This document shows, in pieces, positions 24,193 through 32,341 of a stretch of 40,652 nucleotides of DNA. The stretch is from the NCBI GenBank assembly GCA_000514715.1, contig AZWL01000041.1, forward strand, positions 1 to 40,652. Direction: 5' to 3'. This DNA comes from Streptomyces sp. CNH099. GTDB taxonomy: Bacteria; Actinomycetota; Actinomycetes; Streptomycetales; Streptomycetaceae. A program made the position numbers and the translations under genes. The notes beneath the pieces are model-generated. The model worked only from the letters and a program-made list of their open reading frames with translations, ran no database searches and was not told the origin of the DNA. Within the stretch, counting starts at the first letter, position 1; every line of letters starts with the position of its first letter.

Positions 24193-24600
24193 TCAGGCGA
24201 CCGAGGTGAGGTTTCCGCGGCCTTCCTTCGGGGGCGTCTGCTGGTAGTCGGGGACGAGGATGGGTGGCGGCCCGCCGGCCGCCAGTTGCCGGGTCATCTC
24301 GCGGGCCTGGGCGTCCGCTGACTCGTAGCCGGCGATGGCCGGGTTGAGTGCGTAGCTGCGGCCCTTGCCGTTGTTGTTGCGCAGCACCAAGCCCCGGCCG
24401 ACGAGCAGACTCATCGCCCGGGAGACCTGGGTGCGGTGAATGCCCAGCTCAGCAGCGATCTCCGGCTGAGTGCGAAGGACTGCCCCCCCGGGCTCCTGGA
24501 ACTCGACCATGACGGACAACACGTCCGTCGCGGTCTGCGTCAGCTTGAGCTTGCGCAGCATCGCCATCAGTCCGGTGTCCATGAGCATGAAGCCCATCAT
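24193..24600 (-). CDS. Winged-helix DNA-binding protein, 135 aa
   Basis: A helix-turn-helix is visible in QPEIAAELGIHRTQVSRAMS followed by the wing LLVGRGLVLRNNNGKGRSYA. The N-terminal helix (LRKLKLTQTATDVLSVMVEF) completes a MarR/MarR-like or plasmid replication winged-helix fold. The start ATG 24600 or 24597 lies directly after GAGAGG, and the gene follows the RepL-like gene by seven bases, so the two are co-transcribed. A likely partner is the RepL-like protein; together they could control or initiate plasmid replication. The C-terminal tail (ILVPDYQQTPPKEGRGNLTS) is unstructured. Confidence 0.7.
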   Translation of the reverse strand: MMGFMLMDTGLMAMLRKLKLTQTATDVLSVMVEFQEPGGAVLRTQPEIAAELGIHRTQVSRAMSLLVGRGLVLRNNNGKGRSYALNPAIAGYESADAQAREMTRQLAAGGPPPILVPDYQQTPPKEGRGNLTSVA

Positions 24601-24607
24601 CCTCTCG

Positions 24608-25225
24608 TCAGGCCGTGTCCGTCACGCTGAACAGGGTGAGGTCGGGGGTGATCTCGGGGGCCAGCTCGTCGGGAAACTGACTTTCCAGCTTCAGACTCCG
24701 CAGCTGCTTCAGGAACGCATCATGCTCATCGCCGGTACCCATGAACGCCACCCGGGGATTCAGCTCGTACACCTTCCGTTGGACCTTCCGAAGCAGGTTC
24801 AGCTCGCACAGGCGCTTGAAGGCGCGGCCAACGCTCTGCCGACTCGCCTGGATCTCCTCGGCGACCTCGTCCTGCGTTGCGACGAACTGCCCCCGATCAG
24901 CTCTGCCGATGGTGTTCGACAGCACGGCGTTCTCGGTGGGGGTCAAGATGCCGTGGCGGATGCAGTAGGGCAGGACTCGGCGCATGAAATAGCGGCTCAC
25001 CAGGGCATAGCCCTCGTCGCCGAGCATGTCGTGGTTCTTCCGGCGCTTGCGGACAGTCGTTGTGATCTCGACGTCCCGGTCGGGCGGCAGCTTACCGATC
25101 TTCTCAGCGATCTGCCGTGCCACGTCCACGGAGTACTCCCCGCCACCGCCCGTCACCGGCCGAAGCGCGGGGCGCTGTCTGGCGGGACGTTCCCGGGGCC
25201 CCGGCCGTGGTGCTGCTTGGCTCAT
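24608..25225 (-). CDS. RepL-like plasmid replication protein (winged helix)
   Basis: A 205-residue protein. The segment FMRRVLPYCIRHGILTPTEN, then VATQDEVAEEIQASRQSVGR, AFKRLCELNLLRKVQRKVYE and LNPRVAFMGTGDEHDAFLKQ follows the layout of RepL plasmid replication proteins: a winged helix whose wing ends in a (I/L)NP motif and a Gly. The N-terminal 40 residues are Pro/Arg-rich. The ATG at 25225 follows AAAGGAG at nine bases; the upstream GTG 25243 would lie within the ribosome site. It is the first gene after a 700-base AT-rich region with repeated motifs, which would suit an initiator next to its origin. Assignment rests on motif memory only; a transcription regulator is the alternative. Confidence 0.55.
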   Translation of the reverse strand: MSQAAPRPGPRERPARQRPALRPVTGGGGEYSVDVARQIAEKIGKLPPDRDVEITTTVRKRRKNHDMLGDEGYALVSRYFMRRVLPYCIRHGILTPTENAVLSNTIGRADRGQFVATQDEVAEEIQASRQSVGRAFKRLCELNLLRKVQRKVYELNPRVAFMGTGDEHDAFLKQLRSLKLESQFPDELAPEITPDLTLFSVTDTA

Positions 25226-25259
25226 CGACTGGACTCCTTTCACGTACAGGTGCCCCGCA

Positions 25260-25970
25260 CTGTACGCGCTAGGGTGACTCCAGTCGCACCTTACACGCCG
25301 CTATGTTGACGCCTGATGCACGTTAGCGCTCACACCCACCCGGTGATAGCGACCGCCCGGCTCGTCCGCCTCTAGCCAGGCGTCGTGGCGGACTCAACGA
25401 GATGCCCGCCGGCGTGGCTGGTGAGGGCCACCTGTGTGCCCTCAGTCGTTCATCGCGTCATCGCGTCCTCACCGGACGGGGTGCAACGAACACGGAACTG
25501 ACCCCGGTCCGTCCTCACGCACCCCGCTCTCCGGGGGCACCTCCTTCGAAGTCACCTTCCTAACGTGCTTGTGAAGTCACGGTAGCGGTCGAGGAGACCG
25601 CGACACGGAAATCTCTACAGTGATTGTAGAGTCACCTTAGGACTCCTGAATGGTGACACCAAGTTGACATCCGCATCCGGTGAGTGCTCATGCAGGGGGT
25701 AACTTTCACTCTTACGTCGGCGCAGGTCAGAGGGTGTTTTTGCCCTTCGTTCTCTTACCTAAAACTCACCTACCACTGTGTGTCGCATCAACCACTGCAT
25801 AGAAGCCGAGTCATGCGAGTCACCCGCTAAGGTGAATCGGCTATCCGGTCCGTTTCGATATATTTACAACAACCTATTACATGTCAAACCATCTATTTTC
25901 TATCTGAATGCTGACTTGCACCGCACTCCCTGACCACCCCCATACCGCACGTCGGGACCTTGCCTGAGTG
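25260..25970. other. AT-richer region with repeated GTCACC-type motifs, candidate origin
   Basis: No gene is evident here. Related motifs recur: GAAGTCACCTTCC (25548-25560), GAAGTCACGGTAG (about 25573-25585), TAGAGTCACCTTAGG (25627-25641), GGTGACACC (25652-25660), AAAACTCACCTACC (25761-25774) and CGAGTCACCCGCTAAGGTGA (25816-25835). A perfect inverted repeat CTCTACA-GTGAT-TGTAGAG lies at 25613-25631. The last 100 bases (25850-25920) are the most AT-rich of the area (ATATATTTACAACAACC near 25859). Iterons plus an AT-rich unwinding zone upstream of a RepL-like gene fit a replication origin; promoter operators are the alternative. Confidence 0.45.
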
Positions 25971-26095
25971 TCAGCTAGCACCCCTCATGGAACCGACGAC
26001 TACGCAGGTCCGCGTGCCCAAGGAGGGCGCCCAGCGCCCGACTGGTGCGTCAGCGACCGTCAGGGAGCTGGCGCAGGGCATGCGGAGTGGGGCGG

Positions 26096-26209
26096 TCCAG
26101 GCCCGCTGAAGGGCCTGGCGAGGGGTCCGGGGGGCGAGTAGCCCCCCGGCAGTGGCCGGTCCAGCGCGGCCAGGCGCTGGCGGGGTCCAGGGGCAGCGCC
26201 CCTGGGATC
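26096..26209. repeat. Three consecutive GC hairpins
   Basis: CCAGGCCC-GCTGA-AGGGCCTGG (about 26098-26117, with one extra base), CCGGGGGGC-GAGTA-GCCCCCCGG (26129-26151) and CCAGGGGC-AGC-GCCCCTGG (about 26190-26208) follow one another. They may close transcription towards the origin region or mark the end of an older mobile element. Nothing coding was seen between 25970 and 26280. Confidence 0.55.
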
Positions 26210-26282
26210 GACGTATCGTAAGGTCTCTGACGGGACAAGACAGCGTTGAACCCACCGCGTAACCGGAAGGGACTGCTGCGGT

Positions 26283-26505
26283 GATCCGGTGACATCTTGC
26301 CGCCGACTTCGGCGTCCACCCGATCACGCTGTCGACGCGGCTGCGCCGCGCCGACGCCGACGAGGGCGCCAGGCCCGCAACGGTGTCAGGCGAGTCGGCC
26401 GAGCTGCGCGAGGCCCGCAAGCGCATCCGGCTCCTGGAACAGGAAAACCAGGTGCTGCGGAGGGCTGCGGCCTGTCTGTCCCAGGCGAAGCTGTCGGCAA
26501 AATGA
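26283..26505 (+). pseudogene. IS3-family orfA remnant
   Basis: The frame reads HLAADFGVHPITLSTRLRRA, then LREARKRIRLLEQENQVLRR and AAACLSQAKLSAK, which is the helix-turn-helix plus leucine-zipper pattern of IS3-family OrfA. The N-terminal part is missing or out of frame upstream. After the final AAAATG the IS110 element begins, and the stop TGA at 26503-26505 uses its first base. The continuation (orfB) lies on the other side of the IS110 element at 27847. Confidence 0.75.
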
Positions 26506-26522
26506 CGCTTCTATGCCTGACG

Positions 26523-27572
26523 TCAAGCCATGATGGTCTGGAGTTCGCGGAAGATGGCGCGGCAGACGTAGCGCTTGAGGCACCGGCGGATCTCCCTGGT
26601 GGTGCGGCCCTCTGAGCGTCGCCGTTCGACGTATTCCCTGGTCGCAGGGTCGTAGCTCATGCGGGTGCGTGCGACGACGTCGAAGGCGCGATTGAGTTGG
26701 CGGTCGCCGGATCGCGATAGCCGGTGGCGGCTGGTGTTGCCTGAGGATGCCGGGATGGGAGCGATGCCGCCGAGCGCGGCGAACGCCGCTTCGGAGCGGA
26801 TGCGTCCGTGGTGCGAGTAGGCGCAGACGATGATTGCGGCGGTGACTGGTCCGACGCCGGGCAGGTTCTGCAGTCCCGGGGCGAACTCTTCGGCGAGGTG
26901 CTGCAGTTCGCGATGGTTCTGCTTGAGCAGGTCGGTCTGCTCCAGGATGGCGAGGGCGAGGCGGCGGGCTTCGCGACGAAGGATCGTGCGGCCATTGCCT
27001 GGCGCGGTGCCGCGGCCGGTGCGCCAGTCGGCGATCATGCGGATCTGCTCGTCGGTGACCGGCTTGCGGGCATCCACACCGACATCGGCGGTGCGGAGCA
27101 GGGCTGTCAGCGCGTTGCGGTTCGCGGTGCGCTGCTGGTCGATGAGGGAGCGTGATGCCAGCAGTGCGCGCAGGGCGGCGCGTTGGCCGGCCGCACGGGG
27201 CCGGGCCAGGGTGACGTAGTCGCGTCCGAGGACGGACCGTGCTGCTGTTTCTGCGTCGATTGCATCGGACTTGCCGTGGTGGGCGTGGGTCTTTCGACTG
27301 GCGGGACGGACCTCGGCGACGTCGATGCCGGCCTCGGCAAGGGCGTTGGCGATGGTGGTGCCGTAGGACGAGGTGCCCTCGACGGCGGCGAGCACATTGC
27401 CGCTTCGCCTCGTGATCCAGCTGCTCGCCCGCGCGTTGCCGGCCTTGGTGGTGGGGAACGTCGCGGTGTCCACGACCGCGCCGCTGGCGCAGGTGATCAG
27501 GCAGTAGGTGTGGGTTCGGGCATGGGTATCGATGCCGACAACGTGCTCGAACTGCTCGGCGACGATGGCCAT
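26523..27572 (-). CDS. IS110-family transposase/recombinase
   Basis: A 349-residue protein with the N-terminal RuvC-like DEDD domain (Asp15 in GIDTHARTH, Glu65 in AVEGTSSYG, Asp103 and Asp106 in KSDAIDAE) and the C-terminal Tnp domain with PGVGPVTAAIIVCAYSHHGR and the catalytic serine region IPASSGNTSRHRLSRSGDRQ. In this family the enzyme recombines donor and target using a bridge RNA with separate donor and target loops. All expected catalytic residues are present and the frame is complete, so the element may be active. The start ATG 27572 is followed by AIVAEQFEHVVGIDTH. Confidence 0.9.
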   Translation of the reverse strand: MAIVAEQFEHVVGIDTHARTHTYCLITCASGAVVDTATFPTTKAGNARASSWITRRSGNVLAAVEGTSSYGTTIANALAEAGIDVAEVRPASRKTHAHHGKSDAIDAETAARSVLGRDYVTLARPRAAGQRAALRALLASRSLIDQQRTANRNALTALLRTADVGVDARKPVTDEQIRMIADWRTGRGTAPGNGRTILRREARRLALAILEQTDLLKQNHRELQHLAEEFAPGLQNLPGVGPVTAAIIVCAYSHHGRIRSEAAFAALGGIAPIPASSGNTSRHRLSRSGDRQLNRAFDVVARTRMSYDPATREYVERRRSEGRTTREIRRCLKRYVCRAIFRELQTIMA

Positions 27573-27846
27573 GGGGCTCCTGTCTCGACGGTGACGGAAC
27601 GGTCTGGCTCGGGCCCGTGGAGTCGCTCAGAGTCACATCTGTAATGAGTCACGACCACCGTGGTCGGCGGGCGGACAGGCTTCTGATCAAGGCATCTGCG
27701 CGGGAGGGCCGAACCTCGGCCCGGCGCGCGGACAGGTCATTTTCAAGACACCGCCGATGGGCAGCGGGTCGGATATACCCGGAGTCACACGCGTGGGCCG
27801 AGGGCCAGCCTCTCAGCCGGCCACGGGCCAGCTTCGTCCATTACAG
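27573..27846 (-). ncRNA. Candidate bridge RNA in the IS110 left end
   Basis: On the transposase strand four guide-like segments follow in order. CGGGTATAT (27781-27773) matches the left target CGGGTACAT at 8 of 9; AAAATG (27743-27738) is complementary to the right target CATTTT; AGAAGC (27684-27679) matches the element's right end ATAGAAGCGT; CATTACAGATG (27646-27636) is perfectly complementary over 11 bases to the junction CATCTGTAATG at the left end. Small hairpins lie between the members of each pair (CCGA/TCGG and GACCAC/GTGGTC). This is the order left-target, right-target, left-donor, right-donor known for bridge RNAs. RNA ends are not defined. Confidence 0.6.
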
Positions 27847-28050
27847 ATGTACCCGCTCGTCCGTGAGCTAGCCGCCGATGCTCCTCGTCGAGTGCCGGTT
27901 GCGGTGACATGCCGGGTCCTGGAGCTGGCCCGCCTGCCCTACCATCGATGGCTGGCTCGACCGGTCACCAACGCCGAACTCGCCGGGGCATACCGGGCCG
28001 ACGCCCTGTTCAACACTCACCGCGACGACGACCCGCAGCGCTGGCTGCAT
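27847..28050 (+). pseudogene. IS3-family orfB, 5' fragment
   Basis: Starts MYPLVRELAAD and continues VAVTCRVLELARLPYHRWL then PVTNAELAGAYRADALFNTH, the N-terminal region of IS3-family OrfB before the DDE core. Similarity ends near residue 65 (RDDDPQ); the following sequence belongs to a different context on the other strand. The catalytic domain is therefore lost and the IS3 element is dead independently of the IS110 insertion. Confidence 0.8.
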
Positions 28051-28134
28051 ACCCCGCTGTCCGTGCAGCAGTCCCGAAACCCAGCCAGGCACACGGCGAC
28101 GTCGAGATTCTGGCCCAGGCCTTCGGCCCTGGGG

Positions 28135-29022
28135 CTACAGGTACAGCTCTCGGTAGTAGACGTGGTCGTAGACAGTGCGGGCCGCGTCCAGCACGTTCCA
28201 TACCCGGTCACGCTCGGGCGTGGCCGGGTGGTCCACGTGGCCGCAGTAACAGGCGGAGCCGCCGAAGACGTGCGTGACGTAGCGGTCCTCGGCGCGGGTC
28301 AGGCAACCGTGCGCCAAGAAGAGCGACGGGAATGCGGGCTCCACGTTGGGATCGTGCACCAAGGTGGCGTCGGACGGGGCCTCAAAGGGAGCGGTGTCGG
28401 GCGGCCACCGCATCCAGTGTGCCCACCCGAAGACGTGCATGGCCTCGTCCCAGGCGGCGTACACCGCGCGCTTAGCAGCCTGTTCGGCTTCCTCAGCAGC
28501 CTGTTCTGCTTCCGTGAGGTCCCGTACCCGAAGATCGTGCAGCCAGCCGTCCTCACCTGCGATGCCCATGGACCACCCGTCCGTGGTCCACTCCTTTTGC
28601 AGCACTTCGAGCACGACCACGGACCGCTTTGCGTGGGAGATGATCGCTCCTGGACGTGGGAAAGGGGCGGGAACACCGCGCAACACGCGGGTCGGGGCCT
28701 CGGGGGCGGCCTGAAGGCGCTCACGCAGATGCCGCCCATACCACTCTTCCTTCGCGGCCTCGATTGCGTCCGCCTCGTCGTCGGAAAGGGCGATCGAGGT
28801 CCGACCCGAGCCGGCCGAGATGAGGTGAGGCAGACCGAGCACACCGGAGGCAGCCCGGTCCACGGTAGCGTGATAGCGCTCGCCTTGGACCTCGCCGTCG
28901 ATCACGCAGGTCATCCAAAACGAGGTCTCGGCACTCGGGCCGGGCTCGGGAACCAGGTCGATCGTCGCGCGCCGACCGTCGCGCAGGCGCTTGTCCAGGG
29001 CACGGATGGGGGTGCTTTCCAT
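28135..29022 (-). CDS. Hypothetical protein, 295 aa
   Basis: The ATG at 29022 follows GGGAG at seven bases. The N-terminal 100 residues contain ATIDLVPEPGPSAETSFWMT and SGRTSIALSDDEADAIEAAK; a charged helical stretch DLTEAEQAAEEAEQAAKRAV lies in the middle; the C-terminal part has GWAHWMRWPPDTAPFE and a Cys/His-containing FGGSACYCGHVDHPA. No known catalytic pattern or membrane segment. I do not recognise the family. It stands alone, followed by the IS3 fragment, and is downstream of the region encoding a small Cys-containing frame. Confidence 0.65.
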   Translation of the reverse strand: MESTPIRALDKRLRDGRRATIDLVPEPGPSAETSFWMTCVIDGEVQGERYHATVDRAASGVLGLPHLISAGSGRTSIALSDDEADAIEAAKEEWYGRHLRERLQAAPEAPTRVLRGVPAPFPRPGAIISHAKRSVVVLEVLQKEWTTDGWSMGIAGEDGWLHDLRVRDLTEAEQAAEEAEQAAKRAVYAAWDEAMHVFGWAHWMRWPPDTAPFEAPSDATLVHDPNVEPAFPSLFLAHGCLTRAEDRYVTHVFGGSACYCGHVDHPATPERDRVWNVLDAARTVYDHVYYRELYL

Positions 29023-29089
29023 GATCAGACTCCCAAGAGCAGCCGTCGACTATGCGGAGACGCCCTCAAGGGCTGATGAGACCTCCAGC

Positions 29090-29272
29090 TTAGAGGACGA
29101 CACCGACAGCCCAAGCTCGCGGCAGGTCCTCACGATTCGTCGTCTTCGTCCCCGGCTCAGGGTTGCAGTGGGTCATGCCGAACTCGTCGTCTCGAAGAGC
29201 CTGGTCCGGCCCATCGCACAGGCTCGGCGGTGCGCCCGGGCCCGTGCACACCGGCACGTACGTCTCCGCCAC
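29090..29272 (-). CDS. Possible small Cys-containing protein, 60 aa
   Basis: GTG 29272 opens a frame with good third-position GC (MAETYVPVCTGPGAPPSLCD, then RDDEFGMTHCNPEPGTKTTN and RAWAVGVVL, stop TAA at 29090). Three cysteines and a mostly polar composition are visible. AGG-type bases lie upstream but too far for a strong ribosome site, and the open frame continues upstream into non-coding composition. May be real or the tail of a decayed gene. Confidence 0.35.
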   Translation of the reverse strand: MAETYVPVCTGPGAPPSLCDGPDQALRDDEFGMTHCNPEPGTKTTNREDLPRAWAVGVVL

Positions 29273-29445
29273 AGCATCGGTCAACCTGCCGCAGGAGGTA
29301 GGAGACGCTTTGTCGACGGCATCGGTGTCCGCCACAGCCGCAGCGCTGCGCGGAGGATGCCCGCAGAGGCGCGGCGGCCCGCAGCATCTCGATCCGCTTC
29401 TGTCGGCTGCGCGTCGGCTGGCCGCCGGGCGGGCCGTAGCTGCCG

Positions 29446-32121
29446 TCAGGTCCCTTGACACAGCGCCTTCTCGGAGCGCATCGCGGCGCGGACCTGGGCG
29501 GCGCCGCGCGCATACACCTCCGATCCGCCCCCGGCGGCCGCGGGTGAGGCCGGCTCCACACTGCCCGCGGCGCACGGCACGACCGGTGTCCCGTCGGCCA
29601 CATGGGCGGCGGCGTCGGCCATGCGGACGCGGCCTTGGGTCTGCAGCACGGCGCCGACGCGCTTGTTGAGCAAGTGCTCAGCGACACGTCGGCGGGCACC
29701 CGCAGCCGCGGTGTGGGCCTCCTGGAACGCGGTATCGCGGCTGCGCCTCAGGTGAGCGTTTCGCATCGCGGCGGCGTAGGCGCGCTCCCCCTCCCGGACG
29801 GATTCCTCAGTGTTCTGCAGGCGTTCGACCGCAGCCCTTTTCCAGTCGTCGGCGGCGGACTGCGCGACGAGCTTGGCCAGCACCGCCAGCGTCTCCGGTA
29901 CCGCGCCCTGCTCACGGGCGGCCGACTGCTGCTGTTCGACCGCGGCGCAGACCTCAGCAGCGGTGTGCTCCACGATCGCGTCAACGTCGGCCGGGTCGTC
30001 CAGCACAGCCCAGGCGGCGGCCGCAGTCACCGCCGCGGCCTCGACGGCCTGGCGACAGGCGCGCTGCTGCTCGCACCGTGTGCACCAGCCAGCCACTTCT
30101 GCCCGTCCGCAGCCGCTGCACGGCCACGCCCGCCGCCCGGCCTCCGCGGCCGCGGTCTGTTCCCGGAGCCGAGCTGCTTCCTGCTCGCGCACCTGCCGCT
30201 CGGCAGCCGCCTGTTCACGCCGTTCCTGCTCTGCGGCCAGCTGCTCGGCGGCGAACTGGCGCAGCCGCTGCCCGTACGCCGCGCGCCGCGTCTCCGGCGG
30301 GGCGTCGGGCAGGGCGGCAGTGACCTCCTCGACGAGCCGGCGGCGATCACCTCGCCGGCTGTCGATGTCCCGCTGACAGGCCGGGCACGCCTGGCCGGTG
30401 TCAAGCCGCTTCCCGTCGTCGCAGCGGACATCGCGGCAGGTCGCCCGGCGTGGAAGTCCCCGGGCCAGGAACCAGCCGACCGGGTCGTTCACTGGCTCGC
30501 GCTGTTGCTGCCACCGCCGGTGAAGCCGGTCGGCGAGCAACTGCCGGGCGGCCGTCAGGTCAAGCTGATCGCCGACCCCGGCCAGCAGCTTCAGCTCCCG
30601 CCGTGCTGCCGCGACCACCGTGGCCCGGGCACCGCCGCGGCCGAGCTGCTCCCACAGATACCTCACAGGCCCGAACACCCAAGCAAGATCATCAGGCGGG
30701 CGGGGGGACCGTTCACGTAGTCGGCGCCTTGTTACCTGCCCAGCTGCCGACCGGCAGTCGGCGACGGTACCGGAGCTACTCGGGGAGTCTGCCGCGGACT
30801 GCGTATTCGCAACGGTGGTGCGAGTGATGGCCGGGTCGTCCAGCTTATCCCCGCGCAGCGGGCTGTGCCCGCGATAGGCCAGCTCCACATACACTCCCGA
30901 GCCGGGCTCCGCGTTGACCTGGTCCTCTCGCGCGGGCGCGCGCTCCGGCAGATCACCCGGCCCGTACGCGGCTGCGCCGGAAAAGCCTTCCTCTACGCAA
31001 CCTTCAATACTTTTCCCAGCCACAGGAGAGTGCTCAGCGTGAAGGACGGGCGCAGCAGCGGGGTCGCTGTCACCAGGCAGTTCCGCACCAACGGATGCCC
31101 TGGCCTGGTCATCTGCCGCCGGCATCGAGGTCTCTCCTGGCCCGGGTGCAGTGGCGGGGTCGCAATCACCAGCCTGTGCCAGGCCGCGGGCGCTCCCGGG
31201 CGTCGGCCGACCGCAGCGGCCCGCCGATTCCGCCGCGGTCGGCGTACCGCGGTGTGCCGCGGCCACCGCCGGCACCAGCAGCCGTGACTTCCCGCGCAGC
31301 CTCGCACTCTCCCGTCGGCGCCGCGTCACCACGCCAGCATCCTCCAGGCGCCGCAGGACCTTCTCTCCGCCGCTGCTGGTGCAGCCCAGGAGCTGAGCCA
31401 CCGTCGCGGCCGGCCGACCGCGACTGTCTACCGCCCCGCCACGCAGCCGTACCCGGCCCGACGGATTCGCCTCCAGGACCAGCAACAGCAGCGCCAGCCG
31501 GTCCGTACACGCACTCCGGCCCCGCTTCGTGCGACCACACGGCCGCTCCTCCACGATCAGCCCGGCCGGCGTGACCGAACCGTCTCGATGAAGCCACCCC
31601 GGCGCCATCACCGCCTCCAGCAGCGCCAGCAGCACCGCCAGCTCCTTCTTCGACAACGCCAGCGGATCTCCGAGGGCCCCCCGGGCCGCGGCCAGCGGCC
31701 TCACCGTCACCGACAAACAGCCGTCCTGCCCGAACTCCCCCGGCTTTGTCACCTTGTCGATGATGCCGACGCCCTGAAGTCCACGCAGCACCTTGCGCGC
31801 GCGGTCAGCCGAGAGCCCAAGCCACCGGCCCAGCTCCGCAACCGTGATCCTCACGGTGCCGTCCTCGTGCGATGTCTTGCCCGCCAGCACCACCACCGCC
31901 AGCCGCATCGAATCCGGACAACCATCGACCGCGTCCAGCAACTGCTGTACGGCGGCCCGCAGCCGAGCCCGTGTATCCCGCCACAGCGCCAGCGGACGCC
32001 CCTCCGTCCGCGGCACCGGCCCCGATCTCCGCCCGCCCTGCCGCGGCACCGACCGAGGCCGAGACCGGCGTGGGCCCGGCGTCCTCAGCCCGCCAGCGGC
32101 CACCGCCGCCGAGGCCGTCAC
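29446..32121 (-). CDS. Large winged-helix/zinc-ribbon plasmid protein, 891 aa
   Basis: Residues 40-130 hold a winged helix (ITVAELGRWLGLSADRARKV then LRGLQGVGIIDKVTK) and residues 205-290 a second one (ATVAQLLGCTSSGGEKVLRR, LEDAGVVTRRRR). A long Pro/Ala/Gly-rich link follows, then a conserved-looking C-terminal half with VRYLWEQLGRGGARATVV and LADRLHRRWQQQREPVNDPV, Cys pairs CRDVRC/CPAC and CSGC/CTRC for zinc, and a coiled-coil-like stretch rich in Glu, Arg and Gln. I recall similar proteins on Streptomyces plasmids without assigned function; plasmid replication or its control is plausible. The GTG at 32121 has GGAGTGG upstream and overlaps the stop of a 14-codon frame. A structured element sits upstream at 32342-32720. 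Confidence 0.7.
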   Translation of the reverse strand: MTASAAVAAGGLRTPGPRRSRPRSVPRQGGRRSGPVPRTEGRPLALWRDTRARLRAAVQQLLDAVDGCPDSMRLAVVVLAGKTSHEDGTVRITVAELGRWLGLSADRARKVLRGLQGVGIIDKVTKPGEFGQDGCLSVTVRPLAAARGALGDPLALSKKELAVLLALLEAVMAPGWLHRDGSVTPAGLIVEERPCGRTKRGRSACTDRLALLLLVLEANPSGRVRLRGGAVDSRGRPAATVAQLLGCTSSGGEKVLRRLEDAGVVTRRRRESARLRGKSRLLVPAVAAAHRGTPTAAESAGRCGRPTPGSARGLAQAGDCDPATAPGPGETSMPAADDQARASVGAELPGDSDPAAAPVLHAEHSPVAGKSIEGCVEEGFSGAAAYGPGDLPERAPAREDQVNAEPGSGVYVELAYRGHSPLRGDKLDDPAITRTTVANTQSAADSPSSSGTVADCRSAAGQVTRRRLRERSPRPPDDLAWVFGPVRYLWEQLGRGGARATVVAAARRELKLLAGVGDQLDLTAARQLLADRLHRRWQQQREPVNDPVGWFLARGLPRRATCRDVRCDDGKRLDTGQACPACQRDIDSRRGDRRRLVEEVTAALPDAPPETRRAAYGQRLRQFAAEQLAAEQERREQAAAERQVREQEAARLREQTAAAEAGRRAWPCSGCGRAEVAGWCTRCEQQRACRQAVEAAAVTAAAAWAVLDDPADVDAIVEHTAAEVCAAVEQQQSAAREQGAVPETLAVLAKLVAQSAADDWKRAAVERLQNTEESVREGERAYAAAMRNAHLRRSRDTAFQEAHTAAAGARRRVAEHLLNKRVGAVLQTQGRVRMADAAAHVADGTPVVPCAAGSVEPASPAAAGGGSEVYARGAAQVRAAMRSEKALCQGT

Positions 32122-32162
32122 TGGGACCACTCCAGCCAAGGGCGGGGTGAGGAATCGGACAT
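32118..32162 (-). CDS. Possible 14-aa leader peptide coupled to the large winged-helix gene
   Basis: ATG 32162 opens MSDSSPRPWLEWSQ, whose TGA (32120-32118) overlaps the GTG start of the 891-residue protein (CAGTGACG). The overlap suggests translational coupling, as in leader peptides of plasmid replication genes. The frame has no evident ribosome site of its own, so it may be fortuitous. Confidence 0.35.
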   Translation of the reverse strand: MSDSSPRPWLEWSQ

Positions 32163-32341
32163 GGCACGGAAGGCGAGCGAAGTGCGCGGACCCTGAACCA
32201 GCGCCTCTCCCGCCAGCGATACGGAACCGAGCTGGGCTCGACAATCGGCTGACGCGACACGGACGGCCTCACCAGATCGTATGACATCCGCCACAGGCGA
32301 GCTGCACAGAAGCCGGTCGGGAGACTGAATTTCCGTCGGAT

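Larger units (their letters stand above)
26505..27849 (-). mobile_element. IS110-family element inserted in an IS3-family element
   Basis: Joining 26504 to 27850 restores the IS3 reading AAATGTACCCGCTC, i.e. the orfA end and the orfB start MYPLVREL, so the inserted segment is 1345 bases (ATG is shared by both junctions, so the cut could be shifted by up to three bases). There are no terminal inverted repeats and no longer target duplication, as expected for IS110. The left end (transposase 5' side) has about 275 noncoding bases and the right end only about 18, the arrangement of the IS110 group whose left end encodes the bridge RNA. Confidence 0.8.
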
